A stretch of DNA of 64,000 nt. It comes from Marinobacterium aestuarii. GTDB taxonomy: Bacteria; Pseudomonadota; Gammaproteobacteria; Pseudomonadales; Balneatricaceae. Below are positions 61,366 through 64,000 of this stretch, piece by piece (within the stretch, counting starts at the first letter, position 1; each line of letters opens with the position of its first letter). Both the position numbers and the translations under genes were made by a program. The notes under the pieces were generated by a model that saw only the letters and a list, made by a program, of their open reading frames with translations, was not told the origin of the DNA and searched no databases. The stretch is taken from the NCBI RefSeq assembly GCF_001651805.1, contig NZ_CP015839.1, forward strand, positions 496,001-560,000, read 5' to 3'.

Positions 61366-62169
61366 ATGAACTCTGTAGCCATAGAACCCGCCGCGCTCTG
61401 GGCCCGGCTTCAGCAGGAAGCCAGGCTTGAGATAGAGCGTGAGCCCTTTCTGGCAAGTTTCTATCATGCCGCCATTATCAGTCACAAGGATCTGGCCTCG
61501 GCGCTGTCATTCCTGCTGGCCTCAAAGCTTGCCGACGAGGTGATGTCGGCGGTTTCGCTGCGCGAGATGATCGAGCAGGCCTACGCCGACGATCCGGGCA
61601 TTATTCACTGCGCCTGCCTCGACCTGATGGCCGTGAAGACCCGTGACCCTGCGGTCGACAGTCTCTGCACTGTGCTGCTGTACCTCAAGGGCTTTTCTGC
61701 ACTGCAAACCCACCGCGTGTCCCACAACCTCTGGAAACAGGGGCGTCGCGCCCTGGCGCTCTATTTCCAGAGCCGTGTGAGTTCGGTGATGCAGGTGGAT
61801 ATTCACCCGGCGGCGCGTATTGGCCACGGCGTCATGTTCGACCACGCCACCGGCATCGTTATCGGTGAAACCAGTGTGGTTGAGAACGATGTCTCCATCC
61901 TGCAGAACGTGACCCTCGGCGGTACCGGCAAGGACACTGGCGACCGTCACCCCAAGATTCGCGAAGGTGTGCTGATCGCGGCCGGCGCCAAGATCTTCGG
62001 CAATATCGAAGTCGGTGCCGGCGCCAAGGTGGGTGGCGGCAGTGTGGTGCTGGAGAATGTACCACCCCATACCACTGTGGTGGGTGTACCGGCCCGGGTG
62101 GTGGGTCATCCCGGCTGTGACAAGCCGGCGCTGGACATGAACCAGTCTTTCCCCAAGGACGGTTGCTAG
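61366..62169 (+). CDS. cysE: Serine O-acetyltransferase
   Basis: First committed enzyme of cysteine synthesis, 267 residues, acetylating serine with acetyl-CoA. An N-terminal helical domain (ALWARLQQEARLEIEREPFLASFYHAAI) precedes a left-handed hexapeptide beta-helix (DIHPAARIGHGVMFDHATGIVIGETSVVENDVSILQNVTLGGTG) with the catalytic Asp/His pair. A strong GGGGGAG precedes the ATG. Its insertion between dnaJ and dapB is not the usual order. Confidence 0.94.
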   Translation: MNSVAIEPAALWARLQQEARLEIEREPFLASFYHAAIISHKDLASALSFLLASKLADEVMSAVSLREMIEQAYADDPGIIHCACLDLMAVKTRDPAVDSLCTVLLYLKGFSALQTHRVSHNLWKQGRRALALYFQSRVSSVMQVDIHPAARIGHGVMFDHATGIVIGETSVVENDVSILQNVTLGGTGKDTGDRHPKIREGVLIAAGAKIFGNIEVGAGAKVGGGSVVLENVPPHTTVVGVPARVVGHPGCDKPALDMNQSFPKDGC

Positions 62170-63018
<849 letters not shown>

Positions 63019-63039
63019 AATCGGTTTTGAGCATTGAGT

Positions 63040-63066
63040 AAAAGGGAGCCCAGAGGCTCCCTTTTG
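63040..63066 (+). terminator. Terminator after dapB
   Basis: Stem AAAAGGGAGCC / GGCTCCCTTTT with a CAGA loop. Confidence 0.85.
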
Positions 63067-63155
63067 TGTTTGTTGGGTCTGGACTCTGGCTGGACTTAGG
63101 CGACGTTCTTGCGGGGGCTGGTGAAAGGGGTGGCCGCAAGCAGGGGGAGAGGCGT

Positions 63156-63473
63156 ATGTACAAGCTGTGTTTTTATGTGCCGGAAGAGAATCTTCAGAGC
63201 GTCAAGCAGGCGCTGTTTGATGCAGGTGTTGGTCGCATCGGTGACTACGACAGTTGCTGCTGGCAAACCCGCGGCACGGGGCAGTTTCGACCGCTCGCGG
63301 GGAGTAATCCGCATATTGGGCACCAGGGCGAGCTGGAGCAGCTCAGTGAATGGAAGGTGGAAATGGTATGCGACGACAGTTTGATTCGTCTTGCCGTAGC
63401 CACCCTGAAGCTGGCGCACCCCTACGAGGAAGTGGCATTCGATGCCTGGCGTCTCGAGTCGTTCGATGATTGA
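63156..63473 (+). CDS. NIF3-like C-terminal-domain (YqfO/CutA-like) protein
   Basis: Stand-alone 105-residue protein equivalent to the insert domain of NIF3/YqfO proteins, with a CutA1-like ferredoxin fold. Landmarks are MYKLCFYVPEENLQSVKQALFDAGVGRIGDYDSCCWQTRGTGQFRP, then HPYEEVAFDAWRLE. A strong GGGGGAGAGG precedes the start, and a longer upstream in-frame extension is unlikely. Family members bind divalent metals or small ligands; the precise role is unknown. Confidence 0.87.
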   Translation: MYKLCFYVPEENLQSVKQALFDAGVGRIGDYDSCCWQTRGTGQFRPLAGSNPHIGHQGELEQLSEWKVEMVCDDSLIRLAVATLKLAHPYEEVAFDAWRLESFDD

Positions 63474-63705
63474 AGTCGAGCTGCTCGGTTCTTTTGGCAA
63501 CTTGTTGATCCTGATCAATTAAACAGCGAATAGCGTTCGACAGCCTTGCTGATAGCCTGCTACAAGGGAGTTTAGTGTTGTCGCCGTTCGCTTTTGGGTG
63601 TCTGCGCTGCGTGGCTGCTTGTGTGAGTGGCTGCGGTGCGTACCAGGACTTTTCAGCGACGGTTATATCCCCGCGTTATCCCATCCATTAATTGCTGGCC
63701 CAAAG

Positions 63706-64000
63706 ATGCCCTTTCGTACCGACGCTACCGTGCTGCCCCGTTATTTTGTTGTGGGCCTGACCGGTACTGTTCTGCTCCTGTTGCTGGTGGTTTTGGGTTA
63801 CCTGGTTGGCAGCAATCATCTGGATCGCCGCGACGCCCTCGATCTGGCGGGAGCGGTGACTTTGCTGGTGTTGCTCTGCCATGCCCGCTGGATCAAGGCA
63901 CTGTTTGCGCGCTACCAGCAGGATATCAAGAGGCGTGAGCAGGAGCTGGCCCGTAATGCCCAGGCGCTGCAGGTTGCGGCACGGGTATTCGAGGCCTCGC
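63706..64000 (+). CDS. Membrane-anchored sensory protein, 3' truncated by the window edge
   Basis: Open frame running off the window end; 98 residues are visible. Two membrane helices (about residues 13-35 and 47-62) enclose a very short loop, followed by a cytoplasmic coiled coil (RYQQDIKRREQELARNAQALQVAARVFEAS). The phrase AARVFEAS is the usual entry into a PAS domain, so a PAS-containing GGDEF/EAL enzyme or histidine kinase is likely. The catalytic part is outside the window. Confidence 0.65.
   Translation, partial: MPFRTDATVLPRYFVVGLTGTVLLLLLVVLGYLVGSNHLDRRDALDLAGAVTLLVLLCHARWIKALFARYQQDIKRREQELARNAQALQVAARVFEAS

Overview
The window comes from a marine-type gammaproteobacterium, most likely an Oceanospirillales-like lineage (Marinobacterium/Neptuniibacter neighbourhood). 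This is an inference from PomA/PomB sodium-type flagellar stators, a 370-residue PurC, the tmRNA tag ANDDNYALAA, the conserved smpB/ssrA, ratA-ratB/bamE/fur/recN/grpE-dnaK-dnaJ backbone and a marine alginate-type catabolic locus. No rRNA, tRNA, CRISPR, insertion sequence or phage module was found.

Layout. 0-8 kb: flagellar stator genes (the first cut by the window edge), a cytochrome c5, the PA2778/PA2779-type cysteine-peptidase lipoprotein pair, a DMT exporter, a TorF-like porin, and a LysR regulator divergent from a CynX-type MFS transporter. 8.0-12.4 kb: a small heat-shock protein with a sigma-32-like promoter and a ROSE-like RNA thermometer, then a three-gene glucosylglycerate operon (phosphatase, synthase, phosphorylase). 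12.7-31.5 kb: a uronate/alginate locus. It holds a FadR-type GntR regulator, two tandem PL17-like oligoalginate lyases without signal peptides, KDG kinase, an A1-R-like DEH reductase, KdgF, an SSS symporter, a mannonate-dehydratase-like enolase, a second SDR, an AlgQ/M1/M2/S-like ABC importer and a MATE transporter.

31.9-45.4 kb: histidine utilisation (hutC, a YjiH-type carrier, a TTC38-like TPR protein, hutI, hutG, hutU, but no hutH) followed by the giant NAD-glutamate dehydrogenase that would consume the glutamate produced. 45.5-48.7 kb: a tripartite tricarboxylate transporter (tctC-tctB-tctA). 49.3-64 kb: housekeeping genes purC, ssrA, smpB, an SNF-family Na+ symporter, ratA, ratB, bamE, fur, a 270-bp imperfect-palindrome element, recN, grpE, dnaK, dnaJ, cysE, dapB, a NIF3-like C-terminal-domain protein and the start of a membrane-anchored sensory protein.

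How the genes work together. The most coherent system is the alginate locus. Oligomers would enter by the ABC importer or the symporter and be cut in the cytoplasm by the two PL17-like lyases. The unsaturated monomer would be opened by KdgF, reduced by the A1-R-like SDR and phosphorylated by KdgK, while ManD and the second SDR would bring saturated mannuronate/mannonate to the same KDG pool. A palindrome TTGTnnnACAA overlaps predicted promoter elements in front of the lyase operon, kdgF, the SDR gene and the ABC operon, with a variant at the gntR gene itself, suggesting one local regulon. A second palindrome, TGTATATACA, marks HutC control of hutC, the YjiH carrier and hutIGU. No KDPG aldolase, endo-alginate lyase or hutH lies in this window.
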